Assembly: GCA_017305715.1 (NCBI GenBank)
Contig: JAFKKG010000015.1
Span: 1-64,000, forward strand
Direction: 5' to 3'
Length of the DNA stretch: 64,000 nucleotides
Source: Hyphomicrobiales bacterium
Lineage (GTDB): Bacteria > Pseudomonadota > Alphaproteobacteria > Rhizobiales > Xanthobacteraceae
Position numbers and translations under genes: made by a program
Notes under the pieces: generated by a model
Seen by the model: the letters and a program-made list of their open reading frames with translations, nothing else
Told to the model about the DNA's origin: nothing
Database searches by the model: none
Shown here: piece by piece, positions 40,942 to 50,569 of the stretch
Layout: every line of letters starts with the position of its first letter
How positions within the stretch are numbered: the stretch's first letter is position 1

Positions 40942-43269
40942 GTGAGGCAGAGTCGGGTTGAAGTGTTGGCGGGCGTCGTTCTGGTGGCCGTCATGTGCGA
41001 AGGCGCCTGGCCCAATCTGGCGCGCGCGGCGCCGGCAGATGAACAGGAGTTGCCCAACATCACGGTGCTGTCGCAAGGCAAGAAGAAAAAGAAGGCGAAA
41101 CTCCGCGAGGTAAGAAGGCCGGCGCATCAGGCCAGAACCAGTACTCAGGATCCCGCGAGCAATTCGGCGCAGCCTGCCGTGCAGGCCGCCGATGGCAGCG
41201 GTGCCCCCAATGTCGCCTCGGGCCCGAGCACGGGACCGGGGATGGCGAGCGAAATGCGCGTTAGTGGCACCACCCTCAATCAGCGTCCGGTAACCCGGCC
41301 AGGCGAGGTGCTCGAAGCCGTGCCGGGTCTGATCGTTACCCAGCACAGCGGCGAGGGCAAGGCAAACCAGTACTTCCTGCGCGGCTACAATCTCGATCAC
41401 GGTACCGACATGGCGATCCACGTGGACGATGTGCCGGTGAACATGCGCACCCATGGGCACGGCCAGGGCTACGCCGATCTCAATTGGCTGATGCCGGAGA
41501 CCATCAACTCGCTCGATATTCGTAAGGGTCCCTATTTCGCCGACGAAGGCGATTTCAGCTCGGTCGGCAATCTTCACATTGGTCTGCTAGACCGCGCCGA
41601 GCGCAATACCGCGTCGGTGACGATCGGTAGTTTCGGTTACCGACGGCTGTTCGGCATGGGCTCCAGCAAGCTCGGCGACGGTACGCTGCTGGTGGCAGGC
41701 GAGGGTGGTGTATATAACGGTCCCTGGGACAATCCCGACGATGTGCGCAAGCTGAACAGCCTGGTGCGCTACACCCAGGGGACGGCAACCGATGGCTTCT
41801 CGCTGACCGGCATGGCCTATGCGAACCGCTGGAACTCCACTGACCAGGTGCCGAGTCGTGCAATCGAGAACGGCCTCATACCGCGCTTCGGCGCCGTCGA
41901 TCCCACTGACGCCGGGCGGACCGATCGTTTCGCGGCCTCGGCCCGCGTTGCGGGGACCGACGAACTCGGCGCCTGGAAGGCCAATGCCTATGCGGTGAAG
42001 AGTTCGCTCGATCTCTACAACAACTTCACCTACTTCCTCGGTAATCCCGAGCTCGGCGACCAGTTTCACCAGCATGATGGGCGGCTGATGGTTGGGGGCG
42101 GCTTGTCGCGCAGTTTTCTCGGCCACGTTGGCGGCTTGCCTGTCGAGACCGTGGTCGGGTTGCAGACGCGCTATGACGACATCGATCTCGCCCTGACGAA
42201 TACCCACCGGCGTGATTTCCTGTCGAATGTTCGCAGCGACAAGGTGAAAGAGGCCAGCGTTAGCGTCTACGCGGAGAACACGGTGCGCTGGACGAGCTGG
42301 CTTCGCTCGACCTTGGGCTGGCGCGGCGACTATTACGATGCTGACGTCTACTCACTGTTCAACACCAACAATTCCGGCCATTCGAACCAGGGGATCGGTA
42401 GTCCAAAATTCCGCCTGGTCATCGGTCCGTTTCAGAAGACCGAGCTGTTCCTGGGCGCTGGCATGGGTATGCACAGCAATGATGCACGAGGCACCACGAC
42501 TTCGGAATCGCCGACGGATCCTTCGACACGCATCGACCCATCGCCGTTCCTGGTGCGGACCAAGGGAGCTGAAGTCGGCGTGCGGACGTCGATCGTGCCG
42601 GGACTGACTTCGACGGCTAGCCTGTTCATGCTCGACCAGGCATCGGAGCTCGTCTTCAGCGGCGACGCCGGTGACACTTCGCCGAGCCGTGCCAGCCGGC
42701 GCTACGGAATAGAGCTCACCAACGAATACCGTCCCTTCAGTTGGCTCGGTATTGACGCCGACTTCGCCATGACACGGGCTCGTTTCGTCGGCTCCAACAG
42801 CGAGCAGGCCGACGTCTATGCTTCGCTGGCCGGATATCCTGAGGCGCAATTTGGCAATGCGCCCGGTAACTACGTTCCCAATGCCCCGGCCATGGTCGCC
42901 TCCGCGGGCATAACGTTCGGCGAGAAGACTGGATGGTTCGGCGGCTTGCGCTGGCGTTATCTCGGCTCGGTTCCATTGACCGAAGACAATGCCTGGCGGT
43001 CGGTGCCGACCAGCATTTTCAATGCGCGAGTTGGATATCGTACGGCCGAAGGCTGGCGGATCCAGCTTGATGCACTGAACCTGTTCAATAGCAGGACTAA
43101 TCAGATTTCCTATGGTTATGGCTCACTGCTCAAGACCGACAGCCTGTATAATATGTGCTACCCGGTGCAAGCGGCACCGGCAGCGGTCTGCCAGAACGGC
43201 GTGATGGACACATTGGTGCATCCCATCGAGCCGTTAGCGGTCAGGCTGACACTCGCTGGTAGTTTTTGA
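40942..43269 (+). CDS. TonB-dependent outer-membrane receptor
   Basis: 775 residues; signal peptide to RAAPADE. An unusual Lys-rich segment (GKKKKKAK) and a low-complexity stretch precede the plug: RPGEVLEAVPGLIVTQHSGE, FLRGYNLDHGTDMAIHVDDV and RTHGHGQGYADLNWL. The barrel ends VRLTLAGSF with the terminal Phe. A TonB box may be LPNITVLSQ near residue 37. The substrate is unknown; neighbouring HupE-like genes make a metal chelate one guess. It lies 130 bases after tonB and is probably its dedicated client. Confidence 0.92.
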   Translation: MRQSRVEVLAGVVLVAVMCEGAWPNLARAAPADEQELPNITVLSQGKKKKKAKLREVRRPAHQARTSTQDPASNSAQPAVQAADGSGAPNVASGPSTGPGMASEMRVSGTTLNQRPVTRPGEVLEAVPGLIVTQHSGEGKANQYFLRGYNLDHGTDMAIHVDDVPVNMRTHGHGQGYADLNWLMPETINSLDIRKGPYFADEGDFSSVGNLHIGLLDRAERNTASVTIGSFGYRRLFGMGSSKLGDGTLLVAGEGGVYNGPWDNPDDVRKLNSLVRYTQGTATDGFSLTGMAYANRWNSTDQVPSRAIENGLIPRFGAVDPTDAGRTDRFAASARVAGTDELGAWKANAYAVKSSLDLYNNFTYFLGNPELGDQFHQHDGRLMVGGGLSRSFLGHVGGLPVETVVGLQTRYDDIDLALTNTHRRDFLSNVRSDKVKEASVSVYAENTVRWTSWLRSTLGWRGDYYDADVYSLFNTNNSGHSNQGIGSPKFRLVIGPFQKTELFLGAGMGMHSNDARGTTTSESPTDPSTRIDPSPFLVRTKGAEVGVRTSIVPGLTSTASLFMLDQASELVFSGDAGDTSPSRASRRYGIELTNEYRPFSWLGIDADFAMTRARFVGSNSEQADVYASLAGYPEAQFGNAPGNYVPNAPAMVASAGITFGEKTGWFGGLRWRYLGSVPLTEDNAWRSVPTSIFNARVGYRTAEGWRIQLDALNLFNSRTNQISYGYGSLLKTDSLYNMCYPVQAAPAAVCQNGVMDTLVHPIEPLAVRLTLAGSF

Positions 43270-43543
43270 GCTCAGATATGCGTCTGTTTTGCGGGCCGGC
43301 GTTGGGCCGCGGTCGGCACGCCGTCCGCGGCGGTCCAGCCCGGCCGCGAAGGTAAGCTCGACGGTTCGTCGATCGTTTGAAGTGCAGCCTGCAGCGCCGG
43401 CGATTTCGTACGGCCGTCACACTTCAGCCGGATAACCGGCGCTCACACGGGGTGGTCGACACTAATCGAGCGAAGGGACGTCGCCGGCGCCGTCCGGGAC
43501 GGAAGGTCGTGATCGCGCCGACCATCCTTTTGGAGAATTCACC
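43270..43543. other. Gap between the receptor and gspI
   Basis: 274 bases, very GC-rich with several short inverted words (for example GGCCGCGG) and one GTCACAC word at 43424. I see no gene or clear promoter. It probably holds the receptor's terminator and the gspI promoter. Confidence 0.35.
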
Positions 43544-43954
43544 TTGTTGCGATCGCCGCGGCGCAAAACCCAGCGTCCAGATGCCGGCTTCACATTGGTC
43601 GAGCAACTGGTGGCCATTGCCGTCATGGCATTGACGTTGCTCGCCATTGCAAGGCTGGTCGGTTCGACATCGCGGGGGGCCCGACAGATCGAGCAGCGCG
43701 TTTCCCTGATCCAGGCGGCCAACAGCATGCTGTTCGACATGCCGGCTCGGGTAGGTCCAACGGCTCCTGAATCCGACGGCGAGGCTTGGGGACATCGCTG
43801 GCGCAGGCGGGTGAGCCCCGCCGAGGTCGGACCTGATCCTGCGGCGGAAAACAACCGCTGGACTCCCATGCATGTCGATCTGCTTGTCCAGGGGGCCTCG
43901 GGCTCGGCGATCCGGCTCCACACCATCCGCCTTCAGAGGACGCCAGCTCGATGA
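43544..43954 (+). CDS. gspI: Type II secretion minor pseudopilin GspI
   Basis: 136 residues from a TTG start (GGAGAATTCACC precedes it). The prepilin motif is GFTLVEQLVAIAVMALTLLA, with cleavage before the Phe and the Glu at +5; the sequence RGARQIEQRVSLIQ after the helix is typical of GspI. It would form part of the pseudopilus tip with GspJ and GspK. The stop overlaps the next start. Confidence 0.82.
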   Translation: MLRSPRRKTQRPDAGFTLVEQLVAIAVMALTLLAIARLVGSTSRGARQIEQRVSLIQAANSMLFDMPARVGPTAPESDGEAWGHRWRRRVSPAEVGPDPAAENNRWTPMHVDLLVQGASGSAIRLHTIRLQRTPAR

Positions 43955-44688
43955 TCGCGCGCCGTCACAGCCGCTGCGATGCCGAGGCGGGCTTCAGCCT
44001 CATTGAGGCGCTCGCCGCTTTGGCGTTGATGGGCGTGGTCCTGTCTTCTCTTGCGCTCGTCGCGGGCCAGTGGCTGCCCGCCTGGAAAAGAGTCTACGAT
44101 CGGGTCCACCGCAGCGAATCCCTGGTCATCGCCTTTGATCGCGTCGCGGCTGACATCGGCGCCGCCGAATTCGTGATAGACTCCCGTTCGAAGGCCGTGC
44201 TGTTTGAGGGTACAGAAAGTGCGGTAACCATCGTCCGTACCTCGATCGGTCCGAATACGGATCGGGGGCTCGAACTGGTACGGATTGGCGAGACCGAGGA
44301 TCTGCGAGGTCTGGTGGTGTCGCGATCTCGCGCGGCCTTCGTGCCCGGAATGTCGGCCGCGGATCCCAGTTCGGCGGCGGTCGTGCTGCTGCGCCCGCCA
44401 TATCGCCTGAGTTTCGCGTTCGCTGGCCGTGACGGGATCTGGCGGAACGATTGGGAGAACGCCAACACCCTGCCAGCCGCCGTACGCGTCACCATTCGCG
44501 ATACCAGGGGAAACCAGAAGCCGATTGCACGCCTCGTTCCGGTGCGGACGGAATTGACGGCAGAGGACGTCTGCAGCGAGAATGCGTGTCGCGGCGTGGA
44601 GGCGCCGAATCGCACTGCCAGCTCGATTCATCCCGATGGCGAGCCCCCCACGCTCGAGGACGTGACCGGCGGGCGGCATTCGCAATGA
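43951..44688 (+). CDS. gspJ: Type II secretion minor pseudopilin GspJ
   Basis: 245 residues. Prepilin motif GFSLIEALAALALMGVVLSS and a long beta-rich C-terminal part (LSFAFAGRDGIWRNDWEN, typical of GspJ: measured Trp-rich strand), followed by VRVTIRDTRG. Position between gspI and gspK, each overlapping by 4 bases, supports the assignment. Confidence 0.85.
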   Translation: MIARRHSRCDAEAGFSLIEALAALALMGVVLSSLALVAGQWLPAWKRVYDRVHRSESLVIAFDRVAADIGAAEFVIDSRSKAVLFEGTESAVTIVRTSIGPNTDRGLELVRIGETEDLRGLVVSRSRAAFVPGMSAADPSSAAVVLLRPPYRLSFAFAGRDGIWRNDWENANTLPAAVRVTIRDTRGNQKPIARLVPVRTELTAEDVCSENACRGVEAPNRTASSIHPDGEPPTLEDVTGGRHSQ

Positions 44689-45608
44689 GGGCGCCTCATC
44701 CTGGCCGACGGGCTTCCCCACGCAGCGATAGCGGTTTCGTCATTGTTCCGGTGTTGCTGCTTCTCCTGTTACTGGGCGTGCTTGCCGGCACGGTTTCGAC
44801 TTACTTGTCGGTGTCCGTGAAGGCATTCACGTTTTACGACGATCGCGTCCGCTCGGCCGCGCTAACCATCGCCGGCGTAGAACTCACGGCCTATAATCTA
44901 TTGTCGCGTTCGAAGACGGCTCGCACGTCGAACGGCAGCTTCGCATTCAGGCTCGATCGCGCGACGATACAGGTCGACTATGCGGCCGAATCCGCCCGGA
45001 TCGATCTCAATTTCGCGCCCAGGGAGATGTTCGCCAACCTTTTTCGGGTGCTGGGAGCGGGGTCGGAAGACGCGGAGGGCTATGCCGATCGGGTCGTCGG
45101 ATGGCGAACGGTGCCCAAAGCCGACGCGCTGGATAGCGAAGCGGCGCTCTATCGCGCGGTGGGTCTCCCATACGGTCCGAAAGGCAGCCCGTTTTTGAGT
45201 CCAGATGAATTGTGGCGTGTACCTGGATTGCCGCCGGCGCTCGTCGAGCGAGTCCTGGACTTCGTCACGGTGCATAATGGCCGCCGTGAGGTCGACGTGT
45301 TCGGGGCCGCGCCTGAGGTGATTGCTTCCATACCCGGTATTGGATCGGCCCAGATGGCTTCCTTCGTGGCGCGCCGCGAGACCTTGCCGCGCTCTCCTGC
45401 CACCGTTATCGGTCTCCTGGGAACTGGCGACAGCACTATTGCGGTTTATTCCGGCGACAACGTTCGCTTGAACTGCACGGTTGCATTCGATAGTGGCCCA
45501 AGAAAATCCGCTGAAATCATCATCCAGCTTGAGGGGGGCGAGGAGCCCTACAGGGTCCTCAGTTGGCGGGACCTCGATGAAATCGCATCGCGTGCGGAGC
45601 AAAAATGA
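44685..45608 (+). CDS. gspK: Type II secretion minor pseudopilin GspK
   Basis: 307 residues from the ATG overlapping the gspJ stop. The helix SGFVIVPVLLLLLLLGVLAG follows the cleavage site; like other GspK it lacks Glu at +5. The soluble domain is large, with the SAM-like insertion (DELWRVPGLPPALVERVLDF, then ASIPGIGSAQMASF) and the family tail PYRVLSWRDLDEI. GspK caps the pseudopilus. A copy of its tail survives as a scar at 52873-53001. Confidence 0.87.
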   Translation: MRAPHPGRRASPRSDSGFVIVPVLLLLLLLGVLAGTVSTYLSVSVKAFTFYDDRVRSAALTIAGVELTAYNLLSRSKTARTSNGSFAFRLDRATIQVDYAAESARIDLNFAPREMFANLFRVLGAGSEDAEGYADRVVGWRTVPKADALDSEAALYRAVGLPYGPKGSPFLSPDELWRVPGLPPALVERVLDFVTVHNGRREVDVFGAAPEVIASIPGIGSAQMASFVARRETLPRSPATVIGLLGTGDSTIAVYSGDNVRLNCTVAFDSGPRKSAEIIIQLEGGEEPYRVLSWRDLDEIASRAEQK

Positions 45609-45786
45609 ATCGACGAAAAGGCTGTCGTTGTCGCTTGTCTGTTTCCTCGCGCTTCTCGGTTTTGGATCTTGCTTTCGTGCGATGGCCCTGAGCTCTGGTC
45701 ATGCGGCTCGGGGGCGATCTGGGTCGTCCGGCTTCTGCAGGTCACCGTGCTGCACGGCCGGTGACCGGCGCTGTGAATTCAGGCAG

Positions 45787-46284
45787 TCAGAACCGCGAGT
45801 CCGCCGGCCAGCGCAGGGCGTGCCATTGGCCCGCCTCGATCTGTCCGCGGCTCATCTTCGAAGCCAGCGCATTGCGCAGCCGCGCAAAGTTGTCGCGCGT
45901 CCGCTTCGGCGCGCGGGCGGCAGCGAGGTTGAGCCATTTGTAGGCTGCGACTCCGTCCAGCGGAACGCCCTGGCCCTTGTCGTAGGCCAAACCCAGTAGA
46001 TATTGCGCCGTCGTATCGCCCTGTTCCGCGGACAGCCGGTACCAGTAGGCTGCTGCGTCGTAGGACTGCGGAACGCCCTGGCCCGTCGCATACATGAAGC
46101 CCATCATGGCCTGCGCGCGGGCCTGGCCGTGTTCGGCCAGCGGAAGCAGAAGCTGCGCCGCCCTGTTGTAATTGCCGCGGACGAACGCGGCGTTGCCCGC
46201 CGCGAGCGAGTCCGCTCGGGCCATGGTCGTCGCGAGGACGGCGAAAACAGCGACGAGAAAGCCGAGCCTCGTTGATCTACCCAT
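45787..46284 (-). CDS. Sel1-repeat periplasmic protein
   Basis: 165 residues from the ATG at 46284; signal peptide LGFLVAVFAVLATTMARADS. Three Sel1-like repeats: YNRAAQLLLPLAEHGQARAQ, YDAAAYWYRLSAEQGDTTAQ and GVAAYKWLNLAAARAP, with the GQGVP linkers typical of the family. Such proteins are scaffolds for complexes. It is co-oriented with gspD and follows it by 55 bases, so a helper role in the secretion system (piloting or scaffold) is conceivable. Confidence 0.82.
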   Translation of the reverse strand: MGRSTRLGFLVAVFAVLATTMARADSLAAGNAAFVRGNYNRAAQLLLPLAEHGQARAQAMMGFMYATGQGVPQSYDAAAYWYRLSAEQGDTTAQYLLGLAYDKGQGVPLDGVAAYKWLNLAAARAPKRTRDNFARLRNALASKMSRGQIEAGQWHALRWPADSRF

Positions 46285-46339
46285 GTGATCCGCTCCTGCT
46301 GTTACCCCACCATGCCTCCCGGATCGCATCGCGTTTCGC

Positions 46340-48694
46340 TCAGCGGTAGTTCGCCGGGGCAGCCTGTTTCGATCCAATGGCGCCGATCGTGCCGCGAAGC
46401 TTGGTGCGTAGCTCCTCGGCGACGAAATGCGCGTCGGCGCCGTCGCGAATGATCTGCGGCCGGATAAAGATGATCAACTCGGTGCGCTTGATCGTCTTCT
46501 GGGTTTGCGAGAGGACCTCGCCAAGCCCGGGAATCTGGTCGAGACCCGGGAGACCTGATCGGTTCCGGTTTTGGGTGTCGCTTATAAGGCCGGCGAGGAG
46601 CACGGTCTGCCCGCTTGCGACCGAAACCGAACTGCGTACCTTTCGCGTCGATACCGTAGGCGTAAGCGAATTTGTCGATGTCGAAGAGGACGATGAATTG
46701 TTGACGGGATTACTGATCTCCTGCTCGATCTCGAGTCGAACATTGCCGTTGGCATTCACGCGCGGCACGACGCGCAGGATGATGCCTGTGCTTCGATAGT
46801 CGGTGGTGTTGGCAATCGTATTGCTGCCCGACAACACGGTGGCGCTGCCGGTCTGGATCGGAATCTCGTCACCGACCTGCAGCGTGGCAACCTGATTATC
46901 GATCACGACGAGCGAAGGGTTGGACAGTACCTTGACGTCGGTTACGGCATGCAGGGCGTTGAGAATTCCCCTCGGAGTACTTGCGGAACCGACAAGGAAA
47001 TTGAAACCGGGAATCGCCCGATTGAGCAAGACGTCGCCCGCGACACGGGCCAACGCCGATGCGCCGGAGTAGCCAAACGAACCGACATCCTTTTTCAGTC
47101 CGACGTCCTGGCTCATGATATAGGACTGAATCCCGTATTGCAGGTCGTCGGTCAGGGTGACTTCGGCGATCGTGGCATCGATGGCGACCTGCAGTTGGGG
47201 CTGATCGATCTGACGGATGGTCTGCTCGATGATTCTGTACTGCTCCTGGCTCGCATAGATCAGCAGTGAGTTGTTCACGCTATCGGCGCTGATGCGTACG
47301 CCTTCCAATATGCCCCCCGCGCCGCCGCCTGCTGCTCCACCCCTGGCGCCGGCCTGGTTGCCGCCGGCGTTCTCGAACAGGCTGCTGCCTTGCGCGGGCG
47401 AGGCTGCACCCAGTCCAGACTGATTGGCGGTACCTCCGGCTGTCGCCCCGCCCACGGTCCGTGCGCTTCCGGAGTCTGGTGACGATTGACCGGCTGGAGC
47501 CGCCGAGAGACGGCTCAGGGCGGAACCGCCGCTCGAACTCGACGATGATCCCGAGCCGGGTGCGATCTGGGCAGCCGCGCTGTCGAGCCCGGATGACGAT
47601 CCCGTTCCGCCGCCGGAGCCAAAGACATCGTTGAGCACGCGTGCGATCTGGCGAGCCTCGCCGAACTTCACACGATAGACGTGGACCGCGGAGCGCCCCG
47701 TGTTGGTCGTATCGAGGCGATGGATCCAGGTCTCGATGCGGCGGAGCACTTCCGGCTTCCGTGTGACCGCAAGCACCGCGTTCATGCGGGCGACGGGTTG
47801 AAACTTGACGACGTTCTGTGTCACGCCGCCCTCGCCGGAATCCACGATCTTTTCCAGTTCGGCGATGATGGGGCCGGGATTGCTGTTTTGCACCGGGAAG
47901 ATTCCGACCGATTGCCCCTTCATCCAGTCGGCGTCAAATCCGAGCACAAGGTCAGCGGCATTGCGCCGCTCGCTGCTGGTGCCCTGAATCAGGATCAAGT
48001 TGCGGCCAGGGTCGGCGCGGATCATGCCCGGCTTGGTGGCGAAGCTGTCGACCAGCTTGATCAGGGTCTGCGCCGAGACGTATTGCAGAGGCACGATCGA
48101 AATTCCGTAGCCCGGCTGCATGCGTTCGGCGATGTCCGCGCCACCGGTGCCGACTGCATCAGCTTGCGGCACCAGCCGGTAGGCCGTATCGTCCCGCACC
48201 AGCGTTACCCCGCCAATACGAAGCGCATTTTCCAGCGCGAATATGATATCGGATTTCGGTATCGGGCGCCCGGAGGCGAGGCTGATGTTGCCCTGCACCC
48301 GTGGGTCGATGACATATCCGACCCCGAGGATGTCACCCAGCACGACCTTCGCCACGGATGCGATCGGTGAATTGTCGAAATTCAGCTCGAAGCGGTCGCC
48401 ACTGGCCGTGGCCTGTTGGGCGGATGCCAACGGGACACCGTCTGCGTCCGCCGGCTGTCCGGGGTAGACGACGGACTTGGCGCGAGGACCGGTGCTGACC
48501 TCACTTTGCGGCAACTGGCTCGGATACCGCGGCAACAGATCGATCGATCGTACCTTGTCGAAGACGTCAGGATCCCGCGTTTCAGATTCGGCCACGCCGG
48601 AGATCGTGTTGCATGACGCCAGCAACGCGCACAGCATTGTGGATTGGACGAACAAGCCGATCCCGCGCGCTGTCCGGCCCACTATCCGCCTCAC
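46340..48694 (-). CDS. gspD: Type II secretion outer-membrane secretin GspD
   Basis: 784 residues. Lipoprotein signal with lipobox LLASC (Cys28), so it may self-pilot to the outer membrane. Domains: N0 (FELNFDNSPIASVAKVVLGD), N1-N3 (ILIQGTSSERRNAADLVLGF, VHVYRVKFGEARQIARVLND) with a long Gly/Ser loop inserted in N3, then the secretin core (VDKVKVLSNPSLVVIDNQVA-like block and VSTRKVRSSVSVASGQTVLL) and the C-terminal PGLDQIPGLGEVLSQT. Divergent from gspE. Confidence 0.95.
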   Translation of the reverse strand: MRRIVGRTARGIGLFVQSTMLCALLASCNTISGVAESETRDPDVFDKVRSIDLLPRYPSQLPQSEVSTGPRAKSVVYPGQPADADGVPLASAQQATASGDRFELNFDNSPIASVAKVVLGDILGVGYVIDPRVQGNISLASGRPIPKSDIIFALENALRIGGVTLVRDDTAYRLVPQADAVGTGGADIAERMQPGYGISIVPLQYVSAQTLIKLVDSFATKPGMIRADPGRNLILIQGTSSERRNAADLVLGFDADWMKGQSVGIFPVQNSNPGPIIAELEKIVDSGEGGVTQNVVKFQPVARMNAVLAVTRKPEVLRRIETWIHRLDTTNTGRSAVHVYRVKFGEARQIARVLNDVFGSGGGTGSSSGLDSAAAQIAPGSGSSSSSSGGSALSRLSAAPAGQSSPDSGSARTVGGATAGGTANQSGLGAASPAQGSSLFENAGGNQAGARGGAAGGGAGGILEGVRISADSVNNSLLIYASQEQYRIIEQTIRQIDQPQLQVAIDATIAEVTLTDDLQYGIQSYIMSQDVGLKKDVGSFGYSGASALARVAGDVLLNRAIPGFNFLVGSASTPRGILNALHAVTDVKVLSNPSLVVIDNQVATLQVGDEIPIQTGSATVLSGSNTIANTTDYRSTGIILRVVPRVNANGNVRLEIEQEISNPVNNSSSSSTSTNSLTPTVSTRKVRSSVSVASGQTVLLAGLISDTQNRNRSGLPGLDQIPGLGEVLSQTQKTIKRTELIIFIRPQIIRDGADAHFVAEELRTKLRGTIGAIGSKQAAPANYR

Positions 48695-48761
48695 TCATAC
48701 GATGCCTTTCGTTCGCCAGTCGGAAGAAAGGCGACGAAGCCGAACGTCTCTTAGCCGTCGT

Positions 48762-48806
48762 ATGTGACATCCGTGTGTGAGCCGTTCGCCATATGTGACG
48801 TCACAT
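48762..48806. promoter_or_regulatory. Putative operators in the gspD/gspE divergent promoter
   Basis: ATGTGACATCCGT (48762-48774) and a perfect 14-bp palindrome ATGTGACGTCACAT (48793-48806). The 10-mer ATGTGACATC recurs exactly before the gspN-like gene at 55688. Both gspD and gspE would be controlled from here. Confidence 0.5.
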
Positions 48807-48879
48807 TTCCAACAACAAAGCCAAGGTAAACGGGCTTCGTTGCCGCCTGCGGCTCTCAAAATAACTTTGGTACACCTCG

Positions 48880-50565
48880 ATGGTTGCTCCGAGCGCGCAA
48901 GAATTCGCTGCTCATTTCTGCCAGAAGGTGGGCTTGACGAAGACGGAATTCGACCGGCTCCGCGGGGCCGCCGGATCGGGTGCCGAAAGCAGCCTGCGCA
49001 AGCTCTGGGAAATGAGCGAATTGTCCTCGAGCGAATTCGCCGACGAGGTTGCCCGTTTTTACGAACTGCCGCGCGCCACGCTTCAGGATCTGATGGCGGC
49101 TGATTCCAGGGCGCAGCAGTTTTCGCGCCGGTTCTTGCGTGAGATGGTGGTTTTCCCCTGCCAGCCCGTCAACAGCGCGCCTGTCGTCGCTGTCGCAGAT
49201 CCGAGTGACGGCGCGTCAATTCAGGCGGCTGCTATCGTTTTGGGTGCGGCACCTTCGATCAGGATTGCGTCGTTCGAGGATATCGCAACTGCACTCGACC
49301 AGCGTCTTGGGGAGGAGCAGAACGCGAACGACGGCAGTACCGTCAGCGTCGCGGCTCAGGACGACGATATCGACAATCTGCGCGATCTCGCGAGCGGTGC
49401 TCCGGTCGTCCGGGCCGTCAATGACCTGTTCGAGACTGCGGTTGAGCTGCGCGCCAGCGACATTCATATCGAGCCGGCTCGCAATGCACTGATTGTGCGG
49501 ATGCGTGTCGATGGACTGCTGCGCGGCGTCGCGACGCCGAGCGGTGTTCTCCCACAAGCCGTGATCTCCCGGATCAAGATTCTGGCGGGCCTCAACATCG
49601 CCGAGCGCCGCCTGCCGCAGGACGGTGCGGCGCGGATGCGGGTCGCGCGCTCGGAAGTCGACATGCGTGTCGCCATCATGCCGACGCAACACGGCGAATC
49701 TGCGGTCATCCGCCTTCTGACGAAGGATCGGTCGCTGCTCTCCGTCGAGAAGCTCGGCTTTCTTGCCGGCGACCAGTCCAAGTTGCGCAGGTTGCTGACG
49801 CTGCCGCATGGCATGATCATCGTCACCGGGCCGACGGGCAGCGGCAAAACGACGACGCTGGCGACTGTTCTGTCGCTGCTCAACGAGCCTACGCGGAAGA
49901 TACTGACGATCGAAGATCCGGTCGAATACGAAATTTCCGGAATTTGCCAATCCCAGGCCAAACCTTCGATCGGATTGACATTCGCGACAGCCCTGCGCGC
50001 GTTCGTTCGCCAGGATCCCGATGTCATCATGGTCGGCGAGGTGCGCGACGCGGAAACGGCGCATGTCGCGGTTCACGCCGCGCTGACCGGTCATCTCGTG
50101 CTGACCACGCTTCATACCGAGACGGCGGCGGCTGCGGTGCCGCGCCTGCTGGATCTCGGGGTTGAGGCCTTTCTGCTGCGCTCCACGTTGCGCGCGGTCA
50201 TTGCCCAAAGGCTGGTTCGTCAACTATGCGATCGTTGCAAGGCCAGCCGGCCGCTGACTCATGCCGATGTCGAGGCGGATCCGCGCTATGTCGCGGTCGG
50301 GCTTGCGGTCGGCGACACCATTTTCGAACCGGTCGGTTGCGAACGCTGCGGCGGCGTCGGCTATCGCGGCCGTTGCGGCGTATTCGAACTGCTGGAGATG
50401 AATGAAGAAGTTCGTGGGCTCGTCGAGTCGCAATCCGACTGGTCCACGATCGACAAAGTGGCCGTCCGCAACGGCATGACGACCATGATCGACGACGGTC
50501 TCGCCAAATGTCTGGCCGGTATGACGTCGGCAGCCGAGATACTTCGTGTAACCGCCGTGCGGTGA
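48880..50565 (+). CDS. gspE: Type II secretion ATPase GspE
   Basis: 561 residues. N1E-type domain (FAAHFCQKVGLTKTEFDRLR), N2E, then the ATPase: Walker A GPTGSGKTTT (about 316-325), Asp box EDPVEYEI, Walker B VIMVGEVRDAETA, His box HLVLTTLHTE. The zinc motif is CDRC and CERC. All elements needed for pseudopilus assembly are intact. It leads an operon with gspF 4 bases on. Confidence 0.96.
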   Translation: MVAPSAQEFAAHFCQKVGLTKTEFDRLRGAAGSGAESSLRKLWEMSELSSSEFADEVARFYELPRATLQDLMAADSRAQQFSRRFLREMVVFPCQPVNSAPVVAVADPSDGASIQAAAIVLGAAPSIRIASFEDIATALDQRLGEEQNANDGSTVSVAAQDDDIDNLRDLASGAPVVRAVNDLFETAVELRASDIHIEPARNALIVRMRVDGLLRGVATPSGVLPQAVISRIKILAGLNIAERRLPQDGAARMRVARSEVDMRVAIMPTQHGESAVIRLLTKDRSLLSVEKLGFLAGDQSKLRRLLTLPHGMIIVTGPTGSGKTTTLATVLSLLNEPTRKILTIEDPVEYEISGICQSQAKPSIGLTFATALRAFVRQDPDVIMVGEVRDAETAHVAVHAALTGHLVLTTLHTETAAAAVPRLLDLGVEAFLLRSTLRAVIAQRLVRQLCDRCKASRPLTHADVEADPRYVAVGLAVGDTIFEPVGCERCGGVGYRGRCGVFELLEMNEEVRGLVESQSDWSTIDKVAVRNGMTTMIDDGLAKCLAGMTSAAEILRVTAVR

Positions 50566-50569
50566 CGAG

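Noticed and set aside
45575-45786. Frame after gspK beginning MKSHRVRSKN with an apolar stretch (LSLVCFLALLGF)
   Set aside because: It starts inside gspK, soon becomes Arg/Ser-rich, and then runs antisense to the Sel1 gene. It could be debris, but nothing supports a gene.
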